The notes under the pieces are model-generated. The model did not search any database and was not told where the DNA came from. It saw only the letters and a list, made by a program, of their open reading frames with translations. Shown piece by piece: positions 25,334 through 34,312 of a DNA stretch of 64,000 bases; position 1 is the stretch's first letter, and each line of letters starts with the position of its first letter. The stretch is from Treponema_C sp050320395 (GTDB lineage Bacteria; Spirochaetota; Spirochaetia; Treponematales; Treponemataceae), in contig NZ_CP144459.1 in NCBI RefSeq assembly GCF_050320395.1, positions 434,001-498,000 of the forward strand. Direction: 5' to 3'. A program made the translations under genes and the position numbers.

Positions 25334-26707
25334 TTACCAGCTGAAAGTTCCTTTTATCCATAAGGCGTTTAAAGCCTTCATTGCGGCGAAGCGGCCTTTG
25401 CCGTCAACCCCCTTTGTGTACACGTCGGCGCCGATGACTGTGTGCAGATTATCGGTAAGGGCATAGTCTGCCGAAAACTTTGCAAACATATCGCCGAAGT
25501 TTGCTCCGACGGAGCCTGCTGCCGAAAGTTTAAGCGTATCGCGCAAAAGGGTTTTGCTTATATTAAAACTTACAAAACCTTCATGCATTTCGCGCTGTGT
25601 GTCGTCTTTGCGGTCGACGATTAAGTCTTCAAAGTATTGGAGGCTCGCAAACCATCCGCGGTAATTCCAATCGAAGCCTGCAAGCAGTAAAAGCTGATTT
25701 TTTTCGGCGGGCTGATTAAACGGCAGATTCGGCGGAGGAGGGAACGAAAAAGCTTTCAGCGGCTCTTTGGGCTCAAAACGGCGGCCGCCTATCCATGCGC
25801 CTTCAAGGCGGATAAGAAAATCTCCTGCGGGAATTGCCGCGTCAAAACCGGCCATTGCGATGCGCGCATATTTTTCGTGCAGCGTGACGTTTATCGGATT
25901 TGTAATCCCTCCTGTTGTACGTTCGTAATAGGGCGTTTTATCCCAACCGTAAAAGCCTGAAAGGGAAAAGTCCATGAGCGGGAAAAAAAACGACAGGCGC
26001 GCTCCGGCTTCGGTGTCCGTAAATTTACGCGGGCGTTCGGCATGCTGCAAACTGTATTTAATCGGCACGCTCATGCCTCCTATCTCAAACGTTCGCGGCA
26101 AATCGATTGAAAAAAATTCGGTGTCCGCGGCGCTTTCGAAAAAAAAGGGCGGAAGCTTATCCGGCGTAAAAAAGGGAACGGCGGTAACTTCAAAGGTAAA
26201 GACATCGTGCAAAAAGCGCAGGCGAAGCGCATCAACGGCACGTTGTGAAGAATCCGTATCCGAGCCGACAGGATCGCGCAGGTCCCGTGCGGAAAACACA
26301 TCGGTTAAGCGGAAGCCGTCCGATTGCCCCCATGCAATAATTTGACGTCCCGCCGTAAAATCCAAAAAGTCTCCGGCATAGCGGTAATAAGCTTCATTTA
26401 AACGAAAACCCGTACGGGATTTACTGCGGTAATTGTATTCGGCGCAAAAGGACACAAAGGCGCTTGAGTTTCCGAAAGCGGCTTCGCCGCGGATTTCCGC
26501 GAGGGTGCGGGATGCGGCATAATCAAAGGGGGATACAAGCTGCACGCCGTGTACGGTTTGAACTTTTCCGCCGAAGTTAAGAGAAAGGGCATCTTCATCT
26601 TCAAAAAAATCGCCGGTATCGGCTTCATCGGCAAAAACGGGCTGTATACATAAGGCCGCGGCCGTTAAAAAAAACACAGCCGAAAGTCTTAAAAACGGGT
26701 TTTTCAT
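25334..26707 (-). CDS. outer-membrane beta-barrel protein of DUF1302 type
   Basis: 457 residues with a Sec signal (LSAVFFLTAAALCIQPVFADE). Amphipathic beta strands rich in aromatic residues run throughout, with AYYRYAGDFLDFTAGRQIIAWGQSD, a GRQ-x-x-WG motif typical of DUF1302-type proteins, and the C-terminal residue Trp (GTFSW). Members are usually encoded with a LolA-like protein and an MMPL pump, as here, and probably form the outer-membrane end of that export route. AAGGAGG precedes the ATG. Confidence 0.85.
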   Translation of the reverse strand: MKNPFLRLSAVFFLTAAALCIQPVFADEADTGDFFEDEDALSLNFGGKVQTVHGVQLVSPFDYAASRTLAEIRGEAAFGNSSAFVSFCAEYNYRSKSRTGFRLNEAYYRYAGDFLDFTAGRQIIAWGQSDGFRLTDVFSARDLRDPVGSDTDSSQRAVDALRLRFLHDVFTFEVTAVPFFTPDKLPPFFFESAADTEFFSIDLPRTFEIGGMSVPIKYSLQHAERPRKFTDTEAGARLSFFFPLMDFSLSGFYGWDKTPYYERTTGGITNPINVTLHEKYARIAMAGFDAAIPAGDFLIRLEGAWIGGRRFEPKEPLKAFSFPPPPNLPFNQPAEKNQLLLLAGFDWNYRGWFASLQYFEDLIVDRKDDTQREMHEGFVSFNISKTLLRDTLKLSAAGSVGANFGDMFAKFSADYALTDNLHTVIGADVYTKGVDGKGRFAAMKALNALWIKGTFSW

Positions 26708-26788
26708 ACAACACCTCCTTATACGGTATGCCTCTATACGAGGGCATGACTCGTTATATGCGGCCCAAGGTTTCTTTATAGGGCAGTC

Positions 26789-27586
26789 TTATTTTATTTT
26801 TCCCGATTCCAAAGAAGATACGCGGAAAAACGAGTCGGGAATGTCTTTATTGAATTCGATTTTTTTAGTCAGCAAAACGGTTGTATGTTTTTTTTGCACA
26901 TTGACCATTTCCATTTTTTTTGCAATCCAAAAACCGTTTACCTTTTCTATGCTGTCCGCAGTCAAAACTTTTAACAAAGCTCCCTGTTTGTCATAGAATT
27001 CGGCCTTTGTCTGCAAAAGGGATTCCCGGTCGATCCATGAAACGAATTTGGAATATGCGGATTTTTGTTTGGGCGTCGATTCGATTTTCCAGCAGGTTTT
27101 TCCGCCCTGAGTTTCCGTTCCCAAGAGTTTGTGCTCGTAGTCGTCGGTTTTATGACCGCTCATATCGTCGTAGGTAAAGTCGGTTCCCATAAAATAATCG
27201 CCGCCTGAAGAACCGCTTATGCGCCGCGATTTTTTTAATGCCGGCATATAGAGCCAGCGGTCGTCATTTTTACTTGCTTCGTCATACGAAAACGAAAGGT
27301 ATCCGACTCCCGTAACGTCTGCGGGCTTTAAAAAGACCATAACGCTTTTTGTTTCGCCTGCATATTCTTTTTTATATGCCGAAACTTCACGAACCCGCTT
27401 ATTGCCTGAAGCGTTGATTAAAACCATTTCCATTTGAAAAGAACTTGTATCGGCTTTTTCGCGGTTTTCGGCTTTAAGCATAATATCGCGTCCCGTTAAA
27501 TCCTGCGCAGCCGCATCCGCATCCGCCGTAGCTGCAATCAAGACGGCGCAAAGAGAGAGTAGTATACATAAGGCTTTTTTTGTCAT
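26789..27586 (-). CDS. LolA-like outer-membrane lipoprotein-sorting protein
   Basis: 265 residues. Signal peptide ALCILLSLCAVLIAATADA is followed by a LolA/LolB-like half-barrel: GRDIMLKAENREKADTSSF, KEYAGETKSVMVFLKPADVTG, WLYMPALKKSRRISGSSGGD and CWKIESTPKQ. In relatives next to MMPL pumps the protein carries hydrophobic cargo in the periplasm. It is the promoter-proximal gene of the exporter operon, directly under the TetR-type operator. Confidence 0.87.
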   Translation of the reverse strand: MTKKALCILLSLCAVLIAATADADAAAQDLTGRDIMLKAENREKADTSSFQMEMVLINASGNKRVREVSAYKKEYAGETKSVMVFLKPADVTGVGYLSFSYDEASKNDDRWLYMPALKKSRRISGSSGGDYFMGTDFTYDDMSGHKTDDYEHKLLGTETQGGKTCWKIESTPKQKSAYSKFVSWIDRESLLQTKAEFYDKQGALLKVLTADSIEKVNGFWIAKKMEMVNVQKKHTTVLLTKKIEFNKDIPDSFFRVSSLESGKIK

Positions 27587-27625
27587 AGACTTCCTCCTAA
27601 AAAATTAGTTTTATATAACATTTTT

Positions 27626-27654
27626 ATAATATACCTATCTATGAAATATTTCAA
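27626..27654 (-). promoter_or_regulatory. exporter-operon promoter overlapping a palindromic operator
   Basis: Reading leftward, TTGAAA (27649-27654) and TATTAT (27626-27631) are 17 bases apart, about 40 bases before the LolA-like ATG. The -35 box is covered by the perfect 12-base palindrome TGAAATATTTCA (27642-27653). The divergent TetR-family gene starts at 27760, so repression by that regulator is the natural reading. Confidence 0.65.
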
Positions 27655-27759
27655 GTGTTTTTTTAGCGGCAAGGTTTATTACGTGCAGGCGGCCGGCGTA
27701 TTGCAATTCTCTTTTGCAAAGGTTATGATACAGTCCGTACGATGAATTAAGGAGGAGTT

Positions 27760-28335
27760 GTGGGACGCGCATATACCGATGAGCAGCGTAAAGAAATACG
27801 TAAAAAAATAAAAGAGCTGGCAGCCGATATGTTCAGCACGCACGGTTTTAAAGCGTTCAGAATTCAGCATCTGACCGAAAAAGTCGGTATTTCTTTGGGC
27901 GGGTTTTATAATTTTTATAAAGACAAAGAAAGTTTGTACAACGAAATTTTGCGGGATGAGAAAAACAAAATTCGCAGTACGATAGCCGAAACAATCGAAA
28001 AAGAAAATATAACTCCCCAAGATTTTTTTAAAGACTGGGCGGACGGTTTTTTGCGCAAAACGACAACGAATAAATTGTACGCAGGCGATAACGCCGGATT
28101 GCTTGAAGTTTTGGTATGGAACGAAGATGAAGCTGCAGCCGGGGACAATGCCGATTTTATCAAGCGCATACGGGAAATTTGGAAAAAGAAAAACATGAAC
28201 ATCTCCTTAACCGATGAGCGGATAGGGGCTGCAATTGCCGCCATAGCCGTTTTGTGCGCAAACAGGCAAAAAATAGGAAAAGGTTTTGATTTTTGGTTTC
28301 CCCTGTTTGAAGCTTTGTTTATAGAGCATATATAA
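27760..28335 (+). CDS. TetR/AcrR-family regulator
   Basis: 191 residues. The N-terminal DNA-binding part reads IKELAADMFSTHGFKAFRIQ, then LTEKVGISLGGFYNFYKDKESLY, a standard TetR helix-turn-helix. The C-terminal ligand domain is all helical. Translation starts at GTG 27760 right after GGAGGAGTT. It is divergent from the LolA-like/DUF1302/MMPL exporter operon and most likely represses it in response to an exported compound. Confidence 0.92.
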   Translation: MGRAYTDEQRKEIRKKIKELAADMFSTHGFKAFRIQHLTEKVGISLGGFYNFYKDKESLYNEILRDEKNKIRSTIAETIEKENITPQDFFKDWADGFLRKTTTNKLYAGDNAGLLEVLVWNEDEAAAGDNADFIKRIREIWKKKNMNISLTDERIGAAIAAIAVLCANRQKIGKGFDFWFPLFEALFIEHI

Positions 28336-28370
28336 GGGGTTCCCTATATAGGGAATACAAGAGTTGGGGC

Positions 28371-29042
28371 ATGCAAAATAAAAAACAAACCGTATACAAT
28401 GTACATGAAAGCCTCTGTGTGTCGCTGGTCCTCGCTTTGATGGGAGGCTTTTTGGATTCATATACCTTTATTTTAAAGGACGGTGTTTTTGCAAATGCAC
28501 AAACGGGGAATTTAATCCTTCTTTCAATCTCTCTTTTTAACGGCGCATACAGCCTTGTTCCGCAGTATTTGCTTCCGATACTGTTTTTTTCGTTGGGGAT
28601 TCTTCTGTCCGAATTTACAAAAAACACCGCTTTTACCGGTGCGGAAAAGAAAATAAAAATTGTATTGCTTTTTAAAGCGGCCGTATTGATTGTTATAGGC
28701 CTTACCTCTGCACGAACCGAAGCTCTGTTTACAACCTGTACCGTTTCTTTTTTGGCCGCCGTTCAAGTAGGTACATTTAATAAGCTCGAGGGTTCCGCCG
28801 TCGCCACAACTATGATTACCGGCAACTTAAAATCGGCTATGCAATGCCTGCATTCTTTTTTATTTCTAAAAGATAAAAAAGCGGGGAAGGTGTTTGCGCA
28901 ATACATTGCCGTTATCGTTTTTTTCGGCATAGGGGCCGGAACGGGCGCTTTTTTAACCCGAACCTTTGCCGACAATTCCATTTATTTTTGTCTGATTTTT
29001 ATTGCTGCCGCCTATGGGCTTTTGTCGTTAAAGACATTCTGA
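28371..29042 (+). CDS. YoaK/DUF1275-family membrane protein
   Basis: 223 residues, six or so membrane segments. The family signature ALMGGFLDSYTFILKDGVFANAQTGNLILLS is at the N-terminus, and FLAAVQVGTFNKLEGSAVATTMITGNLK in the second half repeats the T-GN pattern. DUF1275 proteins are of unknown function, sometimes linked to small-molecule uptake. The 35-base gap suggests co-transcription with the TetR gene. Its 3' end overlaps the convergent LacI-type gene by 15 bases. Confidence 0.87.
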   Translation: MQNKKQTVYNVHESLCVSLVLALMGGFLDSYTFILKDGVFANAQTGNLILLSISLFNGAYSLVPQYLLPILFFSLGILLSEFTKNTAFTGAEKKIKIVLLFKAAVLIVIGLTSARTEALFTTCTVSFLAAVQVGTFNKLEGSAVATTMITGNLKSAMQCLHSFLFLKDKKAGKVFAQYIAVIVFFGIGAGTGAFLTRTFADNSIYFCLIFIAAAYGLLSLKTF

Positions 29043-30077
29043 ACTGCGCGCTTGTGCCGTAGAGCGGCGCACAATCAAACCGCTTTTATATTCTATTCTT
29101 ACAACATCCAGGATGCCCGAGCGGTTTTCGGGGCGTGCGGCGAGAATCTCTATCGCTTTTTTTCCGCGCTCGATAATATGGTGTTCTACACTGGTCAGCT
29201 CTATGCCGCAAAATTTTGAGGGAAAAATATTATCAAACCCGCACAGGCTGTAATCCTCGGGTACCCTAAAGCCCTTGTCTCGGATCGCATTCATACAGCC
29301 GTAGGCAACCATGTCGTTGATAGCGACAACCGCCGTTACATGCGCTGTCTTTTTAATACAGTCAAGCATAAGATTATAACCGGTTTCGTATTCGACATTT
29401 ACATTATGCAGTTCGTATTCCGGCTCTATATCGCGGCTGTAGACAACCGGATATTCGGGAATCCCCGCTTCCCGGTATGCCGCGCGGAGGCCTTCCAAGC
29501 GTTGTGTACGCGCACTGTGTTCGTCATTTAAAGTAGTGGAAATATATGCGCAGGTTTTATGACCGAGGCTTATTAAATGTTCGGCCAGAAGTTTGCCCGC
29601 GTTAAAATTATTTATATCGACCGCATCGAGCTGTAAGTCTTTGTGGTAATCGCCTATTGCGACGACCGGTATAATCTTATTCAGTTCAACGGCGGTTTCA
29701 TGTATTTGGGGAATCATCGCGAACACGGCCCCGCAAATGGCGGGATTTTTAGCCAAACCGAGTACTTTTTTTTCTTTTTCCGCATCCCAATAGGTGTTGT
29801 ATACAATGGTCGAAAGTCCGTGTTTTGCGGCTTCCATATCCATACCCTGCAGAATTGTCGAATAGTATGGATTGAAAACGGAAGGACATATAACGAGTAC
29901 GATACTTCCTTGCGCCCCCTTTCCGTAATTACATTGTTTTGCGGCACTGCGTATTTCACGGATTGTTTTATCGGAAAAGCGCTCGAGCATTTTTCCCGAC
30001 AAAACCATAGAAATACTTGCAGGCGAAAATCCGGTCATTGCCGCAATATCTTTTAAAGTCGCTCCGTTTTTACGCAC
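29028..30077 (-). CDS. LacI-family transcriptional regulator
   Basis: 349 residues, starting GTG at 30077 after AAAGGAGGAAGGG. The helix-turn-helix is ATLKDIAAMTGFSPASISMVLSG. A periplasmic-binding-protein-like domain follows, with segments VAIGDYHKDLQLDAVDINNFNAGKLLAEHL and EDYSLCGFDNIFPSKFCGIELTSVEHH. It is divergent from the TRAP operon (start 30356) and most likely controls it in response to the transported or derived metabolite. Confidence 0.92.
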   Translation of the reverse strand: MRKNGATLKDIAAMTGFSPASISMVLSGKMLERFSDKTIREIRSAAKQCNYGKGAQGSIVLVICPSVFNPYYSTILQGMDMEAAKHGLSTIVYNTYWDAEKEKKVLGLAKNPAICGAVFAMIPQIHETAVELNKIIPVVAIGDYHKDLQLDAVDINNFNAGKLLAEHLISLGHKTCAYISTTLNDEHSARTQRLEGLRAAYREAGIPEYPVVYSRDIEPEYELHNVNVEYETGYNLMLDCIKKTAHVTAVVAINDMVAYGCMNAIRDKGFRVPEDYSLCGFDNIFPSKFCGIELTSVEHHIIERGKKAIEILAARPENRSGILDVVRIEYKSGLIVRRSTAQARSSECL

Positions 30078-30170
30078 CCCTTCCTCCTTTAGAAAAATTC
30101 AACATAATTTTAACACGAATTTAATAAAAAAGCAAATGTTTATACCTTGTTTTACATAAAAAAATAAATA

Positions 30171-30199
30171 TTGACGATTTAACATATTCAGGTTACAAT
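30171..30199 (+). promoter_or_regulatory. TRAP operon promoter
   Basis: TTGACG (30171-30176) and TACAAT (30194-30199) are 17 bases apart. The roughly 150-base leader downstream contains an inverted repeat, GTTGAA (30239-30244) and TTCAAC (30261-30266), plus an additional TTCAAC near 30098. These are candidate LacI-type sites. The rest of 30078-30355 shows no gene. Confidence 0.6.
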
Positions 30200-30355
30200 A
30201 GCTGCAAGAATTAATTCCGGTTTTCTGCTGAATATTTGTTGAACATTTCAATTAAAAAATTCAACAGGAAACTCATGTGCATGCGCCGGCACCGAATACG
30301 GCGTAAGAGGAATTCCGCGGGTGCGGAATCACCGAATCTATCAGGAGGAAAGTAT

Positions 30356-31369
30356 ATGAAAAAATCGGTAGTATCGATTGTATGTGCGGCGCTTATGGCG
30401 GCCGTTCTTTTTGCAGGCGGACAAAAGGACGCAAAATCAGGCGGAGATTACAAATTGGTTTTAAAAATGAGCCACGTTTTTGCCCCCAATGAGCAGCTTA
30501 CAAAGTCTTTGTCCATGGTTGTCGATAATATTTACAAGCGCACAAACGGCGCAATCGAAATTCAGCAGTATCCGCAGGGACAGCTTGCAACCTATAAAGA
30601 CGGTGTTGAACAGGTTGTACAGGGAGCGAAATTTATCTCGGTTGAAGACCCTTCTTATTTGGGAGACTATGTTGCCGACTTTAACGCCCTTGTCGGCCCG
30701 ATGTTGTACAACAACTTTGAGCAATATGAATACATGATTCAAACCGATTTGGTTAAAGGCATGATTAAAGAAGTTGAAGAAAAACACGGTATTAAAGTTC
30801 TTGCTCTGGATTATATCTTCGGCTTCCGCAGCCTTATGACGAACAAGGTGATTACCGAGCCTAAGGATTTAAAGGGTATGAAGATCCGCGTTCCCGGAAG
30901 TCAATTATTTATCGATACGTTAACCGCTATGGGTGCGAACGCAACCCCGCTTCCCTTTTCCGAAACGATTTCCGCAGTACAGCAGGGCGTTGTTGACGGT
31001 CTTGAAGGAACGATGGATGCATACGGAACAAACGGAAGCGCCGAAGTTGCAAAAAAGATGGCCCTTACCAATCACTTTTTGGGAACCTGCGGTGTATATA
31101 TCAACAGGGATTTATTTAACTCAATTCCGAAAGAATACCGCGATATAGTTCAGGAAGAATTTACAAAGGGTGCAAAACAAATGATTGCCGAAATTTCCAA
31201 AAACTATGCGATTTCCAAGTCCAATTTGGAAGCAAAGGGCATTACCTTCAATGAAGTAAACCATGAAGCTTTTGCCAAAAGCGTTGAGCCGGTATATAAG
31301 AGCATGAAAAATGTAAGCCCCGGCATTTTGGAAAAACTCCGCGGCGAATTGAAAAAAATGCCTAAATAA
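30356..31369 (+). CDS. dctP: TRAP transporter substrate-binding protein (DctP)
   Basis: 337 residues from the ATG at 30356 (AGGAGG upstream; longer frame from 30236 is untranslated leader). The N-terminus is a signal peptide, KSVVSIVCAALMAAVLFAGG, without a lipobox Cys. The mature part has the DctP pattern LKMSHVFAPNEQLTKSL, QYPQGQLATYKDGVEQVVQG, and the substrate-clasping segment MTNKVITEPKDLKGMKIRVP with its Arg. The TRAP system imports an organic anion with Na+ or H+. Because a glycerophosphodiester phosphodiesterase ends the operon, a phospholipid-derived or polyol-phosphate-like ligand is possible, but that is inference. Confidence 0.93.
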   Translation: MKKSVVSIVCAALMAAVLFAGGQKDAKSGGDYKLVLKMSHVFAPNEQLTKSLSMVVDNIYKRTNGAIEIQQYPQGQLATYKDGVEQVVQGAKFISVEDPSYLGDYVADFNALVGPMLYNNFEQYEYMIQTDLVKGMIKEVEEKHGIKVLALDYIFGFRSLMTNKVITEPKDLKGMKIRVPGSQLFIDTLTAMGANATPLPFSETISAVQQGVVDGLEGTMDAYGTNGSAEVAKKMALTNHFLGTCGVYINRDLFNSIPKEYRDIVQEEFTKGAKQMIAEISKNYAISKSNLEAKGITFNEVNHEAFAKSVEPVYKSMKNVSPGILEKLRGELKKMPK

Positions 31370-31492
31370 ACATATCGGTTCGGTTCCGAAATAAGGACAA
31401 ATCGATTTATCTAAAGCGGACGGGGCTTGCCGAAAAGACAATTTGCGGCAGGCCCTTACGCTTTTAGCCTTTCGTCGTTTACAGGAAGTATT

Positions 31493-31975
31493 ATGAAAAT
31501 CAGCATAAAAAGAATTTTTGATAATTTTGAAGAATTGTGTGCATCGGTATTTTTGTTTGTAACCGTTTCCCTTGTTTTGGTAAATGTTTTTTTACGGTAT
31601 TTTCTTAAAACCGGCATTTATTGGTCGGAAGAAGTCGCAACCGGCTGTTTTGTGTGGAGCGTTTTTTTAGGTGCCGCTGCGGGTTTTAAAAGAAAGATGC
31701 ACGTGGGTGTCGATTTTTTAGTGGATAGGACTCCCGTTAAAATAAGGGGCCTTATAAAAACGATTGTAGCTTTTATACTGCTTTTTATCAATCTTTACAT
31801 TACCTATATCGCGGTCATATATTTGCGCGTTTCACATACAAAGCCGACTCCCGTGTTGGGTATTTCATCGGCTTATATAAGCACCTCCATATTGGCGGGC
31901 TTTTCGCTTATGACCCTGTATTCGGTGCGTTTTATTGTTACCGATATTATACAGATGCGGAAAAAGGAGGCTTAA
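31493..31975 (+). CDS. dctQ: TRAP transporter small permease (DctQ)
   Basis: 160 residues from the ATG at 31493 (AGGAA upstream). Four membrane segments, with the family segment YWSEEVATGCFVWSVFLGAA followed by KRKMHVGVDFLV. It supports the large permease of the TRAP complex in the inner membrane. It touches dctM directly. Confidence 0.92.
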   Translation: MKISIKRIFDNFEELCASVFLFVTVSLVLVNVFLRYFLKTGIYWSEEVATGCFVWSVFLGAAAGFKRKMHVGVDFLVDRTPVKIRGLIKTIVAFILLFINLYITYIAVIYLRVSHTKPTPVLGISSAYISTSILAGFSLMTLYSVRFIVTDIIQMRKKEA

Positions 31976-33271
31976 ATGACCGCATTTTTACCCGTCATTA
32001 TCGTTTTTATTTTATATTTTTCCGGCATTCCGATTGCCTTTGCCCTGTTCGGCTCCACACTGGTATATTTCGGATTTATCGATAACAGTTCTCCCGTTTC
32101 TCTGCTTTTGCAAAAATTCGTTACGAGTACCCAGTCTTTTCCGCTTTTGGCCATTCCGTTTTTTGTTATGGCCGGTTCGATTATGAATTACAGCGGAATA
32201 AGCCGGAAACTCTTGCTTTTTGCCGATGTTTTAACCGGACATACAAGGGGCGGTTTGGCACAGTCGAATGTATTGTTGAGTATGCTTATGGGCGGTGTTT
32301 CCGGTTCCGCAAACGCCGACGCCGCAATGGAAAGCAAGATGCTTGTTCCCGAAATGGAAAAACGCGGATACGGTAAGGCTTTTTCCACCGCCATTACCGC
32401 AGCGTCTTCGGCCGTTACGCCCGTTATTCCGCCGGGCATAAATCTTATTGTCTATGCATTGATTGCAAGCTGTTCGGTCGGCCGGATGTTCGCCGCCGGT
32501 TATTTACCCGGTTTTGTTATGACTGCGGCTTTAATGATTACCGTTCACATAATTTCAAAAAAACGCGGTTTTTTACCTGTCAGGGATAGGCGTCCGACGG
32601 TCAAAGAAGTTGCCGTGCAGTTTATGGATTCTCTGTGGGCACTGCTTTTCCCCTTCGGCATTATTTTGGGGCTGCGTATCGGTTTGTTTACCCCCTCCGA
32701 AGCCGGAGCCGTTGCGGTTTTATACTGTATCATTATCGGAAAATTCGTTTATAAGGAATTAAAAAAAGAACATATTATTCCCGTCTTTAAAGAAACCGTA
32801 TACGGTTCAAGTTCGGTTGTGCTGATTATCGTCGCCGCATCGGTATTCGGCTATTATTTAAACTGGGAACGCATTCCGCAAACGATGACTACCTGGCTTT
32901 TAGGCATTACGCAAAACAAATATGTTATGCTTATGATTTTTAATGTGCTGCTTTTGATTGCGGGTATGTTTTTGGAAGGAGGTGCCGTATTGATTATTTT
33001 GACGCCCCTGCTTGCACCCGTTGCCGTCGGTTTGGGTGTGGATGTTATTCACTTCGGTCTTATCTGTATTGTAAATATTATGATAGGCGGCTTGACTCCT
33101 CCGTTCGGCTCTATGATGTTTACCTGCTGCAGTATAACGGGCTGCAAATTGGAAGAATTTACAAAGGAAGCGCTTCCCTTTATGCTGGCACTTATAATCA
33201 CATTGCTTGCGATTACCTATATTCCGCAGATAACATTGGTGCTTCCGAATCTTTTGTACGGGGCAAATTAA
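31976..33271 (+). CDS. dctM: TRAP transporter large permease (DctM)
   Basis: 431 residues, about 11-12 membrane segments. LAIPFFVMAGSIMNYSGISR, LSMLMGGVSGSANADAAM, the Pro-rich AVTPVIPPGINLIVYA and IMIGGLTPPFGSMMFTCCSI are classic DctM motifs. It starts on the base after the dctQ stop with AAGGAGG upstream, so coupling is tight. It forms the ion-driven translocation channel of the importer. Confidence 0.95.
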   Translation: MTAFLPVIIVFILYFSGIPIAFALFGSTLVYFGFIDNSSPVSLLLQKFVTSTQSFPLLAIPFFVMAGSIMNYSGISRKLLLFADVLTGHTRGGLAQSNVLLSMLMGGVSGSANADAAMESKMLVPEMEKRGYGKAFSTAITAASSAVTPVIPPGINLIVYALIASCSVGRMFAAGYLPGFVMTAALMITVHIISKKRGFLPVRDRRPTVKEVAVQFMDSLWALLFPFGIILGLRIGLFTPSEAGAVAVLYCIIIGKFVYKELKKEHIIPVFKETVYGSSSVVLIIVAASVFGYYLNWERIPQTMTTWLLGITQNKYVMLMIFNVLLLIAGMFLEGGAVLIILTPLLAPVAVGLGVDVIHFGLICIVNIMIGGLTPPFGSMMFTCCSITGCKLEEFTKEALPFMLALIITLLAITYIPQITLVLPNLLYGAN

Positions 33272-33287
33272 AAATAAGAAGGTGTGT

Positions 33288-34220
33288 ATGCTTGTAATAG
33301 GACACAGGGGTTGTTCGTACCCCGGATATAATCAAAATACGATACGTGCGTATAAAAAAGTCGTTGCCGACGGTGCGAGGGCTTTTGAAATAGACGTTCA
33401 GCTTACAAAGGACGCTCAGCTTGTTGTCGTCCATAATTTGAACTTATCCAAAGTATCGACCGGTACGGGGCTGGTGCGCGAAAAAACGCTGGAAGAAGTC
33501 CGTTCCCTGTATGCCGGAAATCCGGAACGGGGTAAAGACCTCATCCCCCTGTTTTCCGAAGTGCTTGACCTGTGCGCTTCTTATCCGGAAGCCGAACGTC
33601 CCGTTTTGCACTTGGAGTTAAAAGGAGACGGAAGCGGTTTTCCTGCAGGAAAACTTGTCGCGGACTATATCGGGCGCAGCCTTTTGCGGCAAGAGGATTT
33701 TCTCGTAAGCTCTTTTAACTTTGAAGAACTGAAACATATACGCAGCGTTTTACCCGATATTCAAATCGCCTTATTGGACGGTTCCATCCGCCGCAAAGAA
33801 TTGGTAAAACGGATTCCCGACGATAAAGCTTTGTTTTCCCGTATTTTCAATTACGGCGAAGAAGATTATATGCTTCCGTATTCGACCGATTTTGCCGAGT
33901 GTAAAAAGCTCTACGAAACCGAAATTACGGATTCTCACGTCAGGAAGGTGATAGAAGATGAGGTTTCCAAAGCGCTTTCGGGCGGATATTATACGGACGA
34001 GCTTTTGGATACCGCCTGCGCGATGAAGGCTTTTTCGGTCAATGTATGGTTCAGTACCTTGAATGCCGCCTTTGTTGAAAAAGCTCATGCGCGCTCTCTT
34101 AAAGTGTTTGCCTATACGGTAAACAAAAAAGAAGACTTGCTGCGTTTGAAAGATTTAAAAGTCGACGGCTATTTTACCGATTTTTATACCGAATCCAAGG
34201 CCGTAACCGATTCGCTGTAA
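33288..34220 (+). CDS. glycerophosphodiester phosphodiesterase family protein
   Basis: 310 residues from the ATG at 33288 (AAGAAGG upstream; an in-frame GTG lies at 33282). The active-site pattern is IGHRGCSYPGYNQNTIRAYKK, FEIDVQLTKDAQLVVVHN and LHLELKG, with the two catalytic histidines (HRG and VVHN) and the metal-binding Glu/Asp present. No signal peptide, so it acts in the cytosol. It is the last gene of the TRAP operon (16 bases after dctM), implying hydrolysis of the imported compound or of a phosphodiester derived from it. Confidence 0.9.
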   Translation: MLVIGHRGCSYPGYNQNTIRAYKKVVADGARAFEIDVQLTKDAQLVVVHNLNLSKVSTGTGLVREKTLEEVRSLYAGNPERGKDLIPLFSEVLDLCASYPEAERPVLHLELKGDGSGFPAGKLVADYIGRSLLRQEDFLVSSFNFEELKHIRSVLPDIQIALLDGSIRRKELVKRIPDDKALFSRIFNYGEEDYMLPYSTDFAECKKLYETEITDSHVRKVIEDEVSKALSGGYYTDELLDTACAMKAFSVNVWFSTLNAAFVEKAHARSLKVFAYTVNKKEDLLRLKDLKVDGYFTDFYTESKAVTDSL

Positions 34221-34230
34221 TATGTATTAA

Positions 34231-34258
34231 AAAAGGCGGCCGTTCTGCCGTCTTTTTC
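34231..34258 (+). terminator. terminator of the TRAP operon
   Basis: Arms AAAAAGGCGGC and GCCGTCTTTTT with a short loop and a T-run, 11 bases after the GDPD stop. Confidence 0.6.
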
Positions 34259-34279
34259 TCAAAAGGCAAAACTCAAACT

Positions 34280-34312
34280 AAAATGAGCGGCGCTATTCTA
34301 GCCGCTCATTTT
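34280..34312. terminator. terminator hairpin of the SGNH gene
   Basis: Perfect arms AAAATGAGCGGC and GCCGCTCATTTT around a 9-base loop. It overlaps the stop codon region of the leftward SGNH esterase gene and can serve both strands. Confidence 0.6.
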
